From NCBI GenBank assembly GCA_039989475.1, contig JBDXHU010000010.1, positions 62,001-126,000 of the forward strand: 64,000 nucleotides of DNA, given 5' to 3'. Origin of the DNA: JBDXHU01 sp039989475. GTDB taxonomy: Bacteria; Pseudomonadota; Gammaproteobacteria; Pseudomonadales; Halieaceae. Shown here piece by piece: positions 51,062 through 60,825 of this stretch. The notes under the pieces were generated by a model. It saw only the letters and a list, made by a program, of their open reading frames with translations, ran no database searches and was not told the DNA's origin. The translations under genes and the position numbers were made by a program. Numbering within the stretch: position 1 is the stretch's first letter; each line of letters starts with the position of its first letter.

Positions 51062-52498
51062 ATGCAACAGCTCACCGCCCTTGATTATATGTTCCTGCAG
51101 CAGGAGTCACCGCGCACGCCCATGCACATTAGCCCGGTTATGATCTACGACGCATCAGAGGTCGACCGGGGCCGCGTTCGCTTCAAGGAAGTGTTGACGG
51201 TGTTTGAGCGCAGCCTGCACAAATCCACCGTATTTCGGCGCAAGTTGCTGGACAAGACCGGCGGTCTGGATTTGCCCTACTGGATCGAGGACGACCACTT
51301 CGACCTTGAATTCCACGTTCGCCATATCGCCTTGCCCAGTCCCGGTGACTGGCGTCAGTTCTGTATCTTGTTAGCGCGGTTGCAGTCACGGGGCCTGGAT
51401 ATGACCCGGCCACTGTGGGAGGCCTATGTGATCGAGGGGCTGCACAATGTTGAAGGGCTGCCGCCTGACAGTTTCGCCATCATGCTCAAGGTACATCACT
51501 CCGCCATAGACGGCGTATCCGGCGCCGAGATCATCAGTGTCATCCACAGTCTCACCGCGGATCTGCCACCGCCTGTGACCGACGATCCCTGGCAGCCGGA
51601 GAAGCCGCCACCGCTCGGGCGTTTGTGGTCCAAAGCCTTGAGCAACAACCTGAAGCTGCCCGGCAAGTTCTTCCAGACTGTGGGGGAACTGGTGCCGGCC
51701 GCAATCAAGGCCAATCGCCTTAGTAATGAACACCCTGAGAGCAAGGCGACCTGGGTGCATACTCGCTTTAACGGCCCGGTCACTTCGAGCCGGGTCACGG
51801 ATACCCTGCGCATGGACTTGCAGGACATCAAGGATATCCGCAATGCCGTTGCGGGTAGCACCATTAATGATGTGATGGTCGCTATTGTAGGTGGTGGGCT
51901 GCGGAAATATCTGCAGGCCCACGATGAGCTGCCCGATGTCAGCCTCACCTGTGGCGCTCCCATTAGTGTGCGACCGAAGGAGGAACAGGCATCGGCCGGT
52001 AACCAGGTCAGCATGATGACGATCAGCCTGGCCACTGATGTGGAGGAACCGGTGGCACGCCTGCAGGCGGTGAACCACAGTGCGGCCGACGGCAAGGCTT
52101 ATTCCTCGGCACTGGGTGCGCACGCGATGATGGATATCACCCAGAGCCTGTCGCCACGGGTATTGGGTTTGGGCATGCGCGCCGCATTCAGTGCTGCCAT
52201 GAGCGCTGAAATGGCAATGCCCTCGCAGGTAGTGGTTTCGAATGTCCCCGGCCCCCAGTTCCCTCTTTACATGGCCGGTGCTCGTTTGCATACGATACTG
52301 GGCATGGGGCCCTTGTTGGACGGCATGGGTCTGTTCAACCTGGTCATCAGTGGCGCCGGACATATCTGCATCAACTTCACCGCCTGCCGGCAAATGCTGC
52401 CGGACCCGGACTTTTACCAGCAATGCCTGCGTGAATCCTTTGCGGAACTCAAGGCGGCCGCGCTCAAGCCCGCTAAAGGAAAATCAAAGACCAGCTAA
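51062..52498 (+). CDS. Wax ester synthase/diacylglycerol acyltransferase (WS/DGAT)
   Basis: A 478-residue bifunctional acyltransferase that makes wax esters or triacylglycerol from acyl-CoA and an alcohol or diacylglycerol. The catalytic H-H-x-x-x-D-G is present as V-H-H-S-A-I-D-G (about residue 145), and N-V-P-G-P lies near 400, as in the family. The N-terminus (T-A-L-D-Y-M-F-L) and P-L-W-E-A-Y also match. It acts at the membrane/lipid-body surface. It follows the EstB-like hydrolase directly and converges on recQ with overlapping stops. Confidence 0.95.
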   Translation: MQQLTALDYMFLQQESPRTPMHISPVMIYDASEVDRGRVRFKEVLTVFERSLHKSTVFRRKLLDKTGGLDLPYWIEDDHFDLEFHVRHIALPSPGDWRQFCILLARLQSRGLDMTRPLWEAYVIEGLHNVEGLPPDSFAIMLKVHHSAIDGVSGAEIISVIHSLTADLPPPVTDDPWQPEKPPPLGRLWSKALSNNLKLPGKFFQTVGELVPAAIKANRLSNEHPESKATWVHTRFNGPVTSSRVTDTLRMDLQDIKDIRNAVAGSTINDVMVAIVGGGLRKYLQAHDELPDVSLTCGAPISVRPKEEQASAGNQVSMMTISLATDVEEPVARLQAVNHSAADGKAYSSALGAHAMMDITQSLSPRVLGLGMRAAFSAAMSAEMAMPSQVVVSNVPGPQFPLYMAGARLHTILGMGPLLDGMGLFNLVISGAGHICINFTACRQMLPDPDFYQQCLRESFAELKAAALKPAKGKSKTS

Positions 52499-54294
52499 CG
52501 AGAGGCCAGGCGCTGTTCGATTACGGCCAGGAAAGCGGAGCCGTACTTTTCCAGTTTGCGTTCGCCGACTCCGCCCAACTGGCCGAATTGCTCGTGGTTG
52601 CGTGGTAGCAAGATACACATTTCCTGCAGGGTGCTGTCGTGGAATATGACATAGGGTGGCACCCCTTGCTCCTCGGCTAGCTGGCGGCGGCATTCGCGCA
52701 GGGCTTCCCACAGAGCCACATCGATATCTCCGGGTAAGGGCGTTTTAGTCTGGCGCCTGGCGGCCTGCTGCTTTATATCGCGGCGCAGCTGAATACTTTC
52801 CTCGCCCTTCAGCAGGGGTCGGCATTTTTGCTCCAGCCGCAGGGCGCCGAAGCGCTCCAGGTCGACGCTGAAGTAGCCCTGTGCGACCAGCTGGCGAAAC
52901 ACCGAACGCCACTGATTATTATCAAGCTCCTTGCCAACCCCGTAGGTGGGCAGGTGGTGGTGGTCACTCTGGAATATCTTGTCCGTTTCGGCACCGCGCA
53001 GTACGTCAATCAAGTGGTTAACGCCGAAGCGCTGGCCAGTGCGATAGGCCGCGCTCAGCGCCATCCGTGCGGCTTCGCTGCCGTCCCAGGTGTCGACAGG
53101 TTCAAGGCAGGTGTCGCAGTTACCGCAGGGCTGGCCCAGGCGGTCACCAAAGTAATTGAGCAGGGCCTGGCGGCGACAGCTGGTGATTTCACATAAACCG
53201 AGCATGGCATTGAGGCGGTGCTGCTCGGCGCGCTTGTGCTCTTCACTACCGCCGGAGCCAGCCATCATCTGCCGCAACTTAATCACGTCTTGCAGGCCAT
53301 AAATCATCCAGGCATCGGCGGCGTCACCATCGCGACCGGCGCGACCGGTTTCCTGGTAATAGGATTCCACCGTCTTCGGCATATCCAGGTGAGCCACAAA
53401 ACGCACATCGGGCTTGTCTATGCCCATGCCAAAGGCGATGGTCGCGACGATAATCACGCCTTCCTCGCGCAGGAATCGGGCCTGGTGATCGGCGCGGGTG
53501 TCGGCATTAAGGCCGGCGTGGTAGGGCAGGGCGTTGAATCCCTGCTCTTGCAACCAGTAAGCGATGTCCTCGGTTTTTTTGCGCGACAGGCAATAGATGA
53601 TGCCGGCATCGCCCGGGTGCTCTTCTTTGAGGAAGCGCAGCAACTGCGGCTTTGCATTGTGCTTGAGTGCGATCCGGTAGCGAATATTGGGTCGGTCGAA
53701 ACCGGCAATAAACTGCTCCGCTTCATCTAAAGCCAGGCGGCTGACAATTTCCGCCCGGGTCCGCTCATCGGCGGTAGCAGTCAGGGCAATGCGTGGCACC
53801 GCGGGAAAGCGCTCGTGCAACAGGCTCAATTGCAGGTAGTCGGCGCGAAAGTCGTGGCCCCACTGGGATACGCAATGAGCCTCGTCAATAGCGAACAGGG
53901 CCACGCTGGAGTTCTCCAGCAGTGCCAGCGTGCGTTCCTGGTTCAGGCGCTCCGGTGCGATATAGAGTAAATCCAGCTCGCCGGCCCGCAGCGCATCTTC
54001 AATGCCCTGTGCGGTAGCCGGGTCCAGTGTCGAATTGAGAAAAGCAGCACGCACGCCCAATTGGCGCAGGGCCGAGACCTGGTCCTGCATCAGGGCGATC
54101 AGCGGTGAGATCACCACAGCGCAGCCGTCACGCAGCAGCGCCGGAATCTGGTAACACAGTGACTTGCCGCCGCCGGTGGGCATTAACACCAGCGCGTCGC
54201 CACCCTCGACCAGGGTTTGGATAATCTCGTCCTGGGGCGGGCGGAAGGACTCGTAGCCGAAGGTGGTCTTCAGTACTGCCTGGGCTGCGCTCAT
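52495..54294 (-). CDS. recQ: ATP-dependent DNA helicase RecQ
   Basis: A 599-residue 3'-5' DNA helicase. Walker A is P-T-G-G-G-K-S-L-C-Y-Q, DEAH is I-D-E-A-H-C-V-S-Q-W-G-H-D-F-R (with the aromatic-rich loop), motif VI is Q-E-T-G-R-A-G-R-D-G, the zinc cluster holds C-G-N-C-D-T-C, then the winged helix and a C-terminal HRDC domain (about 520-595). It works in recombination repair. The ATG overlaps the stop of the DISM-GGDEF gene (ATGA), which would couple their translation. Confidence 0.96.
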   Translation of the reverse strand: MSAAQAVLKTTFGYESFRPPQDEIIQTLVEGGDALVLMPTGGGKSLCYQIPALLRDGCAVVISPLIALMQDQVSALRQLGVRAAFLNSTLDPATAQGIEDALRAGELDLLYIAPERLNQERTLALLENSSVALFAIDEAHCVSQWGHDFRADYLQLSLLHERFPAVPRIALTATADERTRAEIVSRLALDEAEQFIAGFDRPNIRYRIALKHNAKPQLLRFLKEEHPGDAGIIYCLSRKKTEDIAYWLQEQGFNALPYHAGLNADTRADHQARFLREEGVIIVATIAFGMGIDKPDVRFVAHLDMPKTVESYYQETGRAGRDGDAADAWMIYGLQDVIKLRQMMAGSGGSEEHKRAEQHRLNAMLGLCEITSCRRQALLNYFGDRLGQPCGNCDTCLEPVDTWDGSEAARMALSAAYRTGQRFGVNHLIDVLRGAETDKIFQSDHHHLPTYGVGKELDNNQWRSVFRQLVAQGYFSVDLERFGALRLEQKCRPLLKGEESIQLRRDIKQQAARRQTKTPLPGDIDVALWEALRECRRQLAEEQGVPPYVIFHDSTLQEMCILLPRNHEQFGQLGGVGERKLEKYGSAFLAVIEQRLASR

Positions 54295-56009
54295 GCGGTG
54301 GCGGGTTCGGCGCCGTTCTCCGGCAGGCAGATCACCTGGTTGCGACCGGCGTGCTTGGCCTTGTAGAGAGCCTCGTCAGCCCGGTCCAGCAATTCACTGC
54401 TAATGCTGTCGCCGACCTTGACCTCGCTGATACCGATGCTGATTGTCACGGTGGTGCCTTCATCTTCGGCCTCGGACTGTGTGGTCAGCAGCCGCTGGGC
54501 AATCTTGCGCGCTTCTTCCAGTTGGGTTTCCACCAGCACAATGGCAAATTCGTCGCCGCCGATACGGGCAATCAAGTCAGTGCTGCGGAAGTGCTCCTCA
54601 CAGCGATGGGCCAGGCTCTGCAGTACCCGGTCGCCAAAACTGTGGCCCTGGCTGTCATTGACACCTTTGAAATCATCGACATCAAGCAGCACCAGTGACA
54701 ATGGTCGCCCATAGCGAGAAGCGCGGCTGAACTCAAAGCCGATCTGGCGTTCGAAACGGCGCCGATTGGCCAGCCCGGTCAGTGGATCCTGGTAGGCATA
54801 GATACGATCCCGTGCCAGGCGTTGGGCGAAAGCCCAGGCCAGAAACAGGAAAGCCAGCGCACAGCCGAAGGCGGGCAGGTGCATCAGGAATTCGCTGTTA
54901 GGCAATAGCCCGGTGACGCGCAGGGCGCCCAGCAGTGCGCTCAGGTGCGCGACTGTCCAACCGAGCGCGAATACGCCTGCGTCCTGGCGCTTCTTCAGCC
55001 ACAGGTAGTAGGCCAGGCCGGTGGTAACAAGGGGTCCGATACCCACCACGACCAGGGTAAGCAAAGCCAGTATTGGTCGCGGCAGGATAGGACTGAGGAT
55101 GATGGCGAAACCCATCCACTGTAGTGCGGCGACAAGCCGATCAGCCTCCGGGCTGGCATCGGCCAGTCGCAGGTAGCCGCGATAAAACAGTGCACCAAAG
55201 CCAAACAAACTCCCCAGTGCCGTCATGTGCAGGGCGTTGATCATGCCGGCGGCGTAGGGCAGGTACCAATTCGCGGAGAAGCCGATCAGGTAAGACAGGT
55301 AGGAGCCGTAGCTGAGCAGGTAGGCGGCAAACATCAACGCCGTTGGATAGTGTCCCAGCAACCAGACGAAGAGCAGATATACAGCCGTGGCGATGATGGC
55401 GCCAAATAACAGGCCGTATCTGAGACTGAGGGTGCGCTCATAGCGCTGGTACTCCAGCGGCGGCCACAGTGACAGCTCAAAGTTCAGGTTGGAGGCCGTT
55501 TGCACGCGCAGAAAGGCAAGTTGTTCGCCGCCGGCGGGCAGTTGCAGCGCAAAGGCCGGGGTGCGCCGATTACCGGCGCTGACCGGCCAGCTGTCTCCAG
55601 CATAGAGTTGCAGGCCGGGAATGTTGTTATCAATCAGGAATAGCTGCACATCGTCGGTGGGTGGGTAGTCGTGGGTTAGCACCACCCGCCGTGCGACATC
55701 GCCGGGATTGCTTAGCACCAGCCTTGCCCAGAACGCAGACCCGCTGGTTCCCAGGTTCAGGTCGAGATCAGGGTCTTCACTAAACTCACCGGCCTGCCAG
55801 GCCGTCATGACCTGATCGATGCTCAGGTCAGCGGCGGGATCCTCCAGCAATGCGAGCTGGGCGGGCAGCACTTCTATGCGTTCCATCCCGGCAACGATCG
55901 GCAGCGGCTCGGCCACTGCGCCGACAGTGAGCAGAACCAGGACGGCCAGGGTCGCGCCAAGCCGGCACAGGCCGGTAACTGGATTTATTGGAAGGAGTGC
56001 AAGCGCCAT
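54291..56009 (-). CDS. 7TM-DISM diguanylate cyclase
   Basis: A 572-residue membrane-bound sensor cyclase. A signal sequence, a periplasmic DISM-extracellular-2 type domain (about 40-170), seven membrane helices (about 180-390) and a GGDEF domain (about 410-565). The catalytic G-G-D-E-F is intact, and the I-site R-S-T-D lies just upstream, so it should make c-di-GMP with product inhibition. It is the only clearly active cyclase in the window. The start is uncertain: I chose the ATG at 56009; a GTG lies eight codons up. recQ follows by a four-base overlap. Confidence 0.92.
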   Translation of the reverse strand: MALALLPINPVTGLCRLGATLAVLVLLTVGAVAEPLPIVAGMERIEVLPAQLALLEDPAADLSIDQVMTAWQAGEFSEDPDLDLNLGTSGSAFWARLVLSNPGDVARRVVLTHDYPPTDDVQLFLIDNNIPGLQLYAGDSWPVSAGNRRTPAFALQLPAGGEQLAFLRVQTASNLNFELSLWPPLEYQRYERTLSLRYGLLFGAIIATAVYLLFVWLLGHYPTALMFAAYLLSYGSYLSYLIGFSANWYLPYAAGMINALHMTALGSLFGFGALFYRGYLRLADASPEADRLVAALQWMGFAIILSPILPRPILALLTLVVVGIGPLVTTGLAYYLWLKKRQDAGVFALGWTVAHLSALLGALRVTGLLPNSEFLMHLPAFGCALAFLFLAWAFAQRLARDRIYAYQDPLTGLANRRRFERQIGFEFSRASRYGRPLSLVLLDVDDFKGVNDSQGHSFGDRVLQSLAHRCEEHFRSTDLIARIGGDEFAIVLVETQLEEARKIAQRLLTTQSEAEDEGTTVTISIGISEVKVGDSISSELLDRADEALYKAKHAGRNQVICLPENGAEPATA

Positions 56010-56127
56010 GGGCGGGCAGTATACGACATGCACTTCACCGAAGGCGATGGCTGACTTGCCTTGAGTTGCGCCGGGCCGGGGTGTTGCGCCCGGCGCTGTT
56101 GTGGTTTTCCTGTTGGCGGTGGCTTGC

Positions 56128-58572
56128 CTATTCGTAGCGCAGGGATTGAATTGGGCTGGCGGTAGCGATTTTCACCGCGTGTCCGGCCACGATCAGCCAG
56201 GCCGTGACCAGCCCCATGACACTGGCAAGCGCAATGATCAAGGGCAGCATCATAATGCGCTCGGAGAAAAAGTTCAGATACATACCCGAAGCCGCATAGG
56301 CCGCCGGCATGGCGACCAGCAAAGACCACAGCACCGGGATCGAGAACTGCCACACCAGCAGGCGGACAATCTGGTCTACCCGGGCACCCAGAACCTTGCG
56401 GATGCCGATCTCACGGGTGCGCCGTTCAGCCATAAATGCCGCGAGGCCGAACAGTCCGATCAGGGCCAGCGACAGGGCTACCATGGCAAATCCCGCCAGG
56501 ACCTTGTTCATGGTTTGGAAAATGGTATAGATATCAGCGAAAACATCATCCAGGAAGCGCTGCTGAATCGGATAGTCGGGATTCACCTCTTTCCATACCC
56601 GCTCAATATCCTGCAGGGTCTGGCTCAGGTTCGTACCCTCCACCCGTACCGAGGCCACGCGCAGCCAGTCCGGAGACAATATAAAAGTCATCGGTTTTAT
56701 CTTGTTGTGCAGGCCCAGGAAGTTCTGGTCGGGCACAAGACCGACAATGGTGTACTGCTTGATCGGATCTTCGCTCTCTTCATCGCGCTGCGAGAAGAAG
56801 CTCTGGCCAAGGGCGGCCTGGCCACTCTCGAATCCCAGGCTCTCAACACCTAACTGGTTGATCAGGACGTTGACCTGCTCCGCCTCTTCGCTGTTGATGT
56901 CGTTGGCGATGTCACGGCTCAGGGTGCGACCGCCCAGCAGGGGAATATCGTAGGTTTCCAGGAAGCCCTCGTCGATGGCCACATTGTTCAATGTAACGAC
57001 AGCAGAGTCGTCGCCTTTATCGCGCGTCACTGTGCTGGAACTATTGCTCTGCTGGAAGGGTACCTGGCTGGAGTAGCTGGCATTCTCCACGCCGGGAATC
57101 GCCATCAGCTGCTGACGCAGGGTTTCATGGCGCTGGGCGATTTCATCGACCTGGACTCGTTCCAGTATCACGATGTTCGACTTGGGGAAAATGTTGCTGG
57201 ACTTCTCCACCTCCTGGTTCTGGTAATACATGACCAGCACGCTGGCCAACATGAAGATAGAGATCGCAAACTGGGTGCCGATCATAACGCTGCGAAAGAG
57301 GTTGCCCCGGTTGCCCTTTAGCATGGTGTTCTTGAGGCTGTCGATGGGGCTGGAGCGGGTGATCAGGTAAGCCGGGTAGGCGCCGGCCAAAACTCCCACA
57401 GCACAGGTGGTAACAATCAGGAACGGTGCAATGGCGAGGTAATCCAGGGATACCAGCTTGCCGGCCCATTGGTTGAAGGCGGGTATCAGCAACTCCATGC
57501 AGGCCACCGCCAGCAACATGGCGATCACCGCTGTGGTAAGGCTCTCGACCAGGAACTGCACCAGTAGCTGTCGCTGCCCGGCGCCGAAGGTCTTGCGCAA
57601 GCCGACTTCACGGGCCCGGCCCAGGCTCTGGGCGGTTGCGAGGTTGGTGTAGTTAACGCAGGCGATGATCAAAACCAACAGTCCCAGCAAGCGGATGGTA
57701 TCGATGGCGGGGACGCCCATGGCATCCCAGATCATGGTGTTAGCCTCCACCAGCGGTCGCACCCGCAGGGAGGGGATAAAGTCTTGCTGGCCCTCGGGGG
57801 CATGGCGCTGGAATACGGCGTTAACTTCGTCGCTGAGCCACTGCTGATCCTTGTCGGCGGGCAGCAGCATGTAGGTCATGTCACCCATCGAGAGGTTGCC
57901 CCAGTCCTCGTCAAATTTGAAATCACCCTGCATTGGCCCCAGTCGCACCAGCGGGGCGAAAATTCGATCGCCGCGATCCTGGATTATGCTGGAATTGAAG
58001 TGACTGTCTTCGGGGATATTTTCGATCACTGCCGTGACACGCAAGTCGTGTTCGTGATCCAGGGTCAGGACTTCCCCGACTACATCTGAGCGGCCAAAAA
58101 ACTTCTGCGCGATCGATTCGCTCAAGATGATGCCGTTGGGGCTATCAATGGCGCTGGCGTCGCCGTACAGGTATTTGAAATCGAAGATCTGCGTCAGCTC
58201 AGGGTCGGCAAAGGAGACGGTCTGGTAATAGCTGTCATTGTTGTCACCGACCGAGATCAGGAACTCCCGGGTTACCGTGCGGGCAATGGCCTCGATGTCG
58301 CTGGACTCGTTGCGCAGCAAGGGCGCCATGGCCGTGTAGATACTGTCGGTTTCCAATACGCCGATGTCGGCGTCCGGTGCGAATACGCTGCCGGCGGTAA
58401 AGATACGATCACGCTGGCTGAACATGCTGTCGTGATCGCGCTCATAGCCTGCGAGGATTGAGCCAAACAGAAATACCGCCAGACCTATGGCCAGGCCGGT
58501 AATATTGATGAAGGCATAGAGGCGATTCTTGCCCATGTTGCGCAGTGCCAGCTTTACGTAATTTGAGTACAT
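56128..58572 (-). CDS. ABC transporter permease, MacB/FtsX type, two-domain
   Basis: An 814-residue permease with two MacB-like halves. Each has an N-terminal helix, a periplasmic core domain and three membrane helices with the FtsX motif (R-E-V-G-L-R-K-T-F-G-A in half 1 and R-E-I-G-I-R-K-V-L-G-A in half 2). Such proteins use ATP hydrolysis to drive periplasmic movement rather than carry a substrate through the membrane. It follows the ATPase and HlyD-like adaptor genes with short gaps, forming a complete efflux unit with an outer-membrane partner elsewhere. The substrate is unknown. Confidence 0.93.
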   Translation of the reverse strand: MYSNYVKLALRNMGKNRLYAFINITGLAIGLAVFLFGSILAGYERDHDSMFSQRDRIFTAGSVFAPDADIGVLETDSIYTAMAPLLRNESSDIEAIARTVTREFLISVGDNNDSYYQTVSFADPELTQIFDFKYLYGDASAIDSPNGIILSESIAQKFFGRSDVVGEVLTLDHEHDLRVTAVIENIPEDSHFNSSIIQDRGDRIFAPLVRLGPMQGDFKFDEDWGNLSMGDMTYMLLPADKDQQWLSDEVNAVFQRHAPEGQQDFIPSLRVRPLVEANTMIWDAMGVPAIDTIRLLGLLVLIIACVNYTNLATAQSLGRAREVGLRKTFGAGQRQLLVQFLVESLTTAVIAMLLAVACMELLIPAFNQWAGKLVSLDYLAIAPFLIVTTCAVGVLAGAYPAYLITRSSPIDSLKNTMLKGNRGNLFRSVMIGTQFAISIFMLASVLVMYYQNQEVEKSSNIFPKSNIVILERVQVDEIAQRHETLRQQLMAIPGVENASYSSQVPFQQSNSSSTVTRDKGDDSAVVTLNNVAIDEGFLETYDIPLLGGRTLSRDIANDINSEEAEQVNVLINQLGVESLGFESGQAALGQSFFSQRDEESEDPIKQYTIVGLVPDQNFLGLHNKIKPMTFILSPDWLRVASVRVEGTNLSQTLQDIERVWKEVNPDYPIQQRFLDDVFADIYTIFQTMNKVLAGFAMVALSLALIGLFGLAAFMAERRTREIGIRKVLGARVDQIVRLLVWQFSIPVLWSLLVAMPAAYAASGMYLNFFSERIMMLPLIIALASVMGLVTAWLIVAGHAVKIATASPIQSLRYE

Positions 58573-58614
58573 GAGGATGTCCCGTTTGATTAGCTCAGTA
58601 GTGGAGGCGCTGCC

Positions 58615-59295
58615 CTAGGCGGCGCGCAAGCTCTGGGTGACGACATGGCCGTCAAACAGGTTGATGGTGCGTCGTGCGTAATCGGCATGGGCCGAGGAGT
58701 GCGTCACCATGGCTATCGTAGTGCCCTCATCGTTGAGGCTCTGCAGCATCTCCATGACTTCCTGGCCGTGCACACTGTCTAGGTTACCTGTGGGCTCATC
58801 GGCGAGGATCAGCGACTGGTCGCCGACCACGGCCCTGGCTACAGCCACGCGCTGTTGCTGGCCGCCAGAGAGCTGGCTGGGACGGTGCTTGGCGCGGTGG
58901 GCGATGCCGACCTTGTCCATCACCTGTTCGATGCGGCGCTTGCGTTCCCTGGCATTGATGTCGTGATAGAGCAATGCCAGCTCAATGTTCTCGCGTACGC
59001 TCAGTTCATCGATCAAGTTGAAGTTCTGGAAAATGAAGCCGATATTCTGCTTGCGGATCTCGCTTAGCCTGCTCTCACCGTAGCCGGCAACATCCTCTCC
59101 CATAAACAGGTATTCACCTTCGCTGGGGCGGTCCAGCATGCCGATGACATTGAGCAGCGTGGACTTGCCGCAGCCCGATGGCCCCATGATGGCGACGAAC
59201 TCGCCCTGTTCGATTCCGATATTGACGGTGTTGAGTGCCACGGTTTCAACTTCATCGGTGCGATAGACTTTAGACAGGTTATTCAGGTTCAACAT
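58615..59295 (-). CDS. ABC transporter ATP-binding protein, MacB/LolD type
   Basis: A 226-residue ATPase: Walker A G-P-S-G-C-G-K-S-T (about 38-46), signature L-S-G-G-Q-Q-Q-R, Walker B L-I-L-A-D-E-P-T-G-N-L-D and the H-loop V-T-H-S. The D-E-P-T-G-N-L-D form is typical of the MacB/LolD group. It powers the FtsX-type permease encoded 43 bases downstream and follows the adaptor gene by 26 bases. Confidence 0.95.
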   Translation of the reverse strand: MLNLNNLSKVYRTDEVETVALNTVNIGIEQGEFVAIMGPSGCGKSTLLNVIGMLDRPSEGEYLFMGEDVAGYGESRLSEIRKQNIGFIFQNFNLIDELSVRENIELALLYHDINARERKRRIEQVMDKVGIAHRAKHRPSQLSGGQQQRVAVARAVVGDQSLILADEPTGNLDSVHGQEVMEMLQSLNDEGTTIAMVTHSSAHADYARRTINLFDGHVVTQSLRAA

Positions 59296-59321
59296 TGATG
59301 CGTCCTCTGCAGAGAGCTGGA

Positions 59322-60653
59322 TTAGTGAGTTTCGGTTTTGTTAAGTAGCAGCAAATCCATGTCGCGGAAGCCACTGTAAGGTGAAGTGATCACGGTCTCG
59401 CCAGCCTCCAGGCCGTCGAGTACCTCGATATAGTTTTTGTTACGCCGCCCCAGCTTTACGCTGCGTTTTACCGCGGTGTTGCCATCGGGGCTGGCCACGA
59501 AGATCCACTTGCCGCCGGTGTCCTGGAAGAATGAGCCATTGGGGATCAGCAGGGCCTCGCTGGCATCGCCCAGCGTCAGCTTGGCCTGGATGGTCTGGCC
59601 GCGGCGCAGGTCAAGGGGTGTCTCCTGCCGGAACTGCATGTCGATCTCGAACTGTCCGCCCTCAACGTTGGGGTAGATTTTCGATACACGCAGTTGATAG
59701 TCGCGGCCGTCGCGCTCGAAGTTGACGCTCTGGTCAATATCAACACGACCCAGGTAGAACTCATCAATATTGGCAACCAGTTTAAATTCGTTGGCGTTGT
59801 CGACCTGGCCGATACGGGTGCCGCGGGGCACGTTCTGGCCGATCTCCATGTCAAAGCCGGACAGCTTGCCCTTGACCGGCGCCCGCACCTGCAGCTCTTC
59901 AAGGCTCTCGCGGGCAAAGCGCAGGTTTTCTTCCATGACCGCGGTGTTGTCCTTGAAGAAGGCCAACTGGTTGGCCATCAGGCGCTCGTCCGAGGCCTGG
60001 CTTTCCAGGGTGACCTTGCGTTTTGCCTGGCTGTACTCCAGCTCGTCCACCAGGTTCTCGTGGTTGGACTGGGCGGCAAGACCTCTTGTCAGCAATTCCT
60101 GCTGGCGGGCAATTTCGCGGGTCAGCCGTTGTATGTCGTAGTCAACGTCGACCAGGGTGCGCTTGTGGGCAAGGCGATTCTGTTCCAGTCGCAACTCCTG
60201 GTCGCGCATGCTGTTGAGCTGCTCCATGACCCGCGACTCAGTATTCATGACACTGAGTTGCAGGTCGGAGTTGGAGAGACGGACGATGGCCTGGCCGACC
60301 TCAACTTCGGTGCCATCTTCGACCAGGATCTCCTCGACCCGGCCGCCCTGGATAGCGTCCAGAAATACGGTTTTCAGTGGTGCCACCCGGGCACGCACCG
60401 GAATGCTGTCTTCGAATATTCCGGCCTGCACCGGAGACAGCATCAAGCGGTTGTCGGCGATGGTCAGGCTGCGACCGCCGGGCGTCGCAAACCAGTACCA
60501 GGCCAATAACAAGGTGGCCAGTATCGCAAGCAACAGCAGGGCCGGCTTGCCGGGGAAGCGCTTCTTTTCAATAACTCGATCCATACCCGCACCGGCGGCG
60601 GCCATCGCGTTATCACTGGGTGCGGTTTTTTCCATTGTGCTGATGGTGCCCAT
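59322..60653 (-). CDS. HlyD/MacA-like periplasmic adaptor protein
   Basis: A 443-residue membrane-fusion protein. A basic cytoplasmic N-terminus, one membrane helix (about 38-57), a biotinyl-lipoyl half (I-L-V-E-D-G-T-E-V-E-V-G-Q), a long alpha-hairpin coiled coil (about 130-240), the second lipoyl half (V-R-A-P-V-K-G-K-L) and beta-barrel domains. It would link the FtsX-type permease to an outer-membrane channel. I start it at the ATG at 60653, since the longer frame crosses the promoter and the divergent activator gene. A sigma-54 promoter lies 31-58 bases upstream. Confidence 0.9.
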   Translation of the reverse strand: MGTISTMEKTAPSDNAMAAAGAGMDRVIEKKRFPGKPALLLLAILATLLLAWYWFATPGGRSLTIADNRLMLSPVQAGIFEDSIPVRARVAPLKTVFLDAIQGGRVEEILVEDGTEVEVGQAIVRLSNSDLQLSVMNTESRVMEQLNSMRDQELRLEQNRLAHKRTLVDVDYDIQRLTREIARQQELLTRGLAAQSNHENLVDELEYSQAKRKVTLESQASDERLMANQLAFFKDNTAVMEENLRFARESLEELQVRAPVKGKLSGFDMEIGQNVPRGTRIGQVDNANEFKLVANIDEFYLGRVDIDQSVNFERDGRDYQLRVSKIYPNVEGGQFEIDMQFRQETPLDLRRGQTIQAKLTLGDASEALLIPNGSFFQDTGGKWIFVASPDGNTAVKRSVKLGRRNKNYIEVLDGLEAGETVITSPYSGFRDMDLLLLNKTETH

Positions 60654-60693
60654 GGCTTTGTCTCTAGGTTTTTCAGTTAGCTTTCTAACTACA

Positions 60694-60711
60694 GAGCAAA
60701 CACCGGGCCAA
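60694..60711 (-). promoter_or_regulatory. Sigma-54 promoter of the efflux operon
   Basis: The minus strand reads TTGGCCCGGTGTTTGCT, which fits the sigma-54 consensus YTGGCACGRNNNTTGCW at 16 of 17 positions. GG (60709-60708) and GC (60697-60696) are ten bases apart. Transcription would start near 60684, 31 bases before the adaptor ATG. The divergent gene codes for a sigma-54 activator. Confidence 0.75.
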
Positions 60712-60773
60712 GATTGCAACAGATTGAAATATAAAGGGAAAGTTGTTTTTTGAGCGAATGCCAGCGGCTGGGA

Positions 60774-60812
60774 GTGTACGAAATCGGACACACACTGTAC
60801 GATTGTGAACAG
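60774..60812. promoter_or_regulatory. Two 18-bp dyads, candidate activator sites
   Basis: GTGTACGAAATCGGACAC (60774-60791) is an 18-bp dyad of form GTGTnCGAnnTCGnACAC. CTGTACGATTGTGAACAG (60795-60812) has the same layout with a weaker right half. Their starts are 21 bp apart, two helical turns. They lie 65-105 bases above the efflux sigma-54 promoter and just before the activator's own start codon, as expected for enhancer sites that also allow self-control. Confidence 0.6.
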
Positions 60813-60825
60813 CTGAGAGGGCCCC

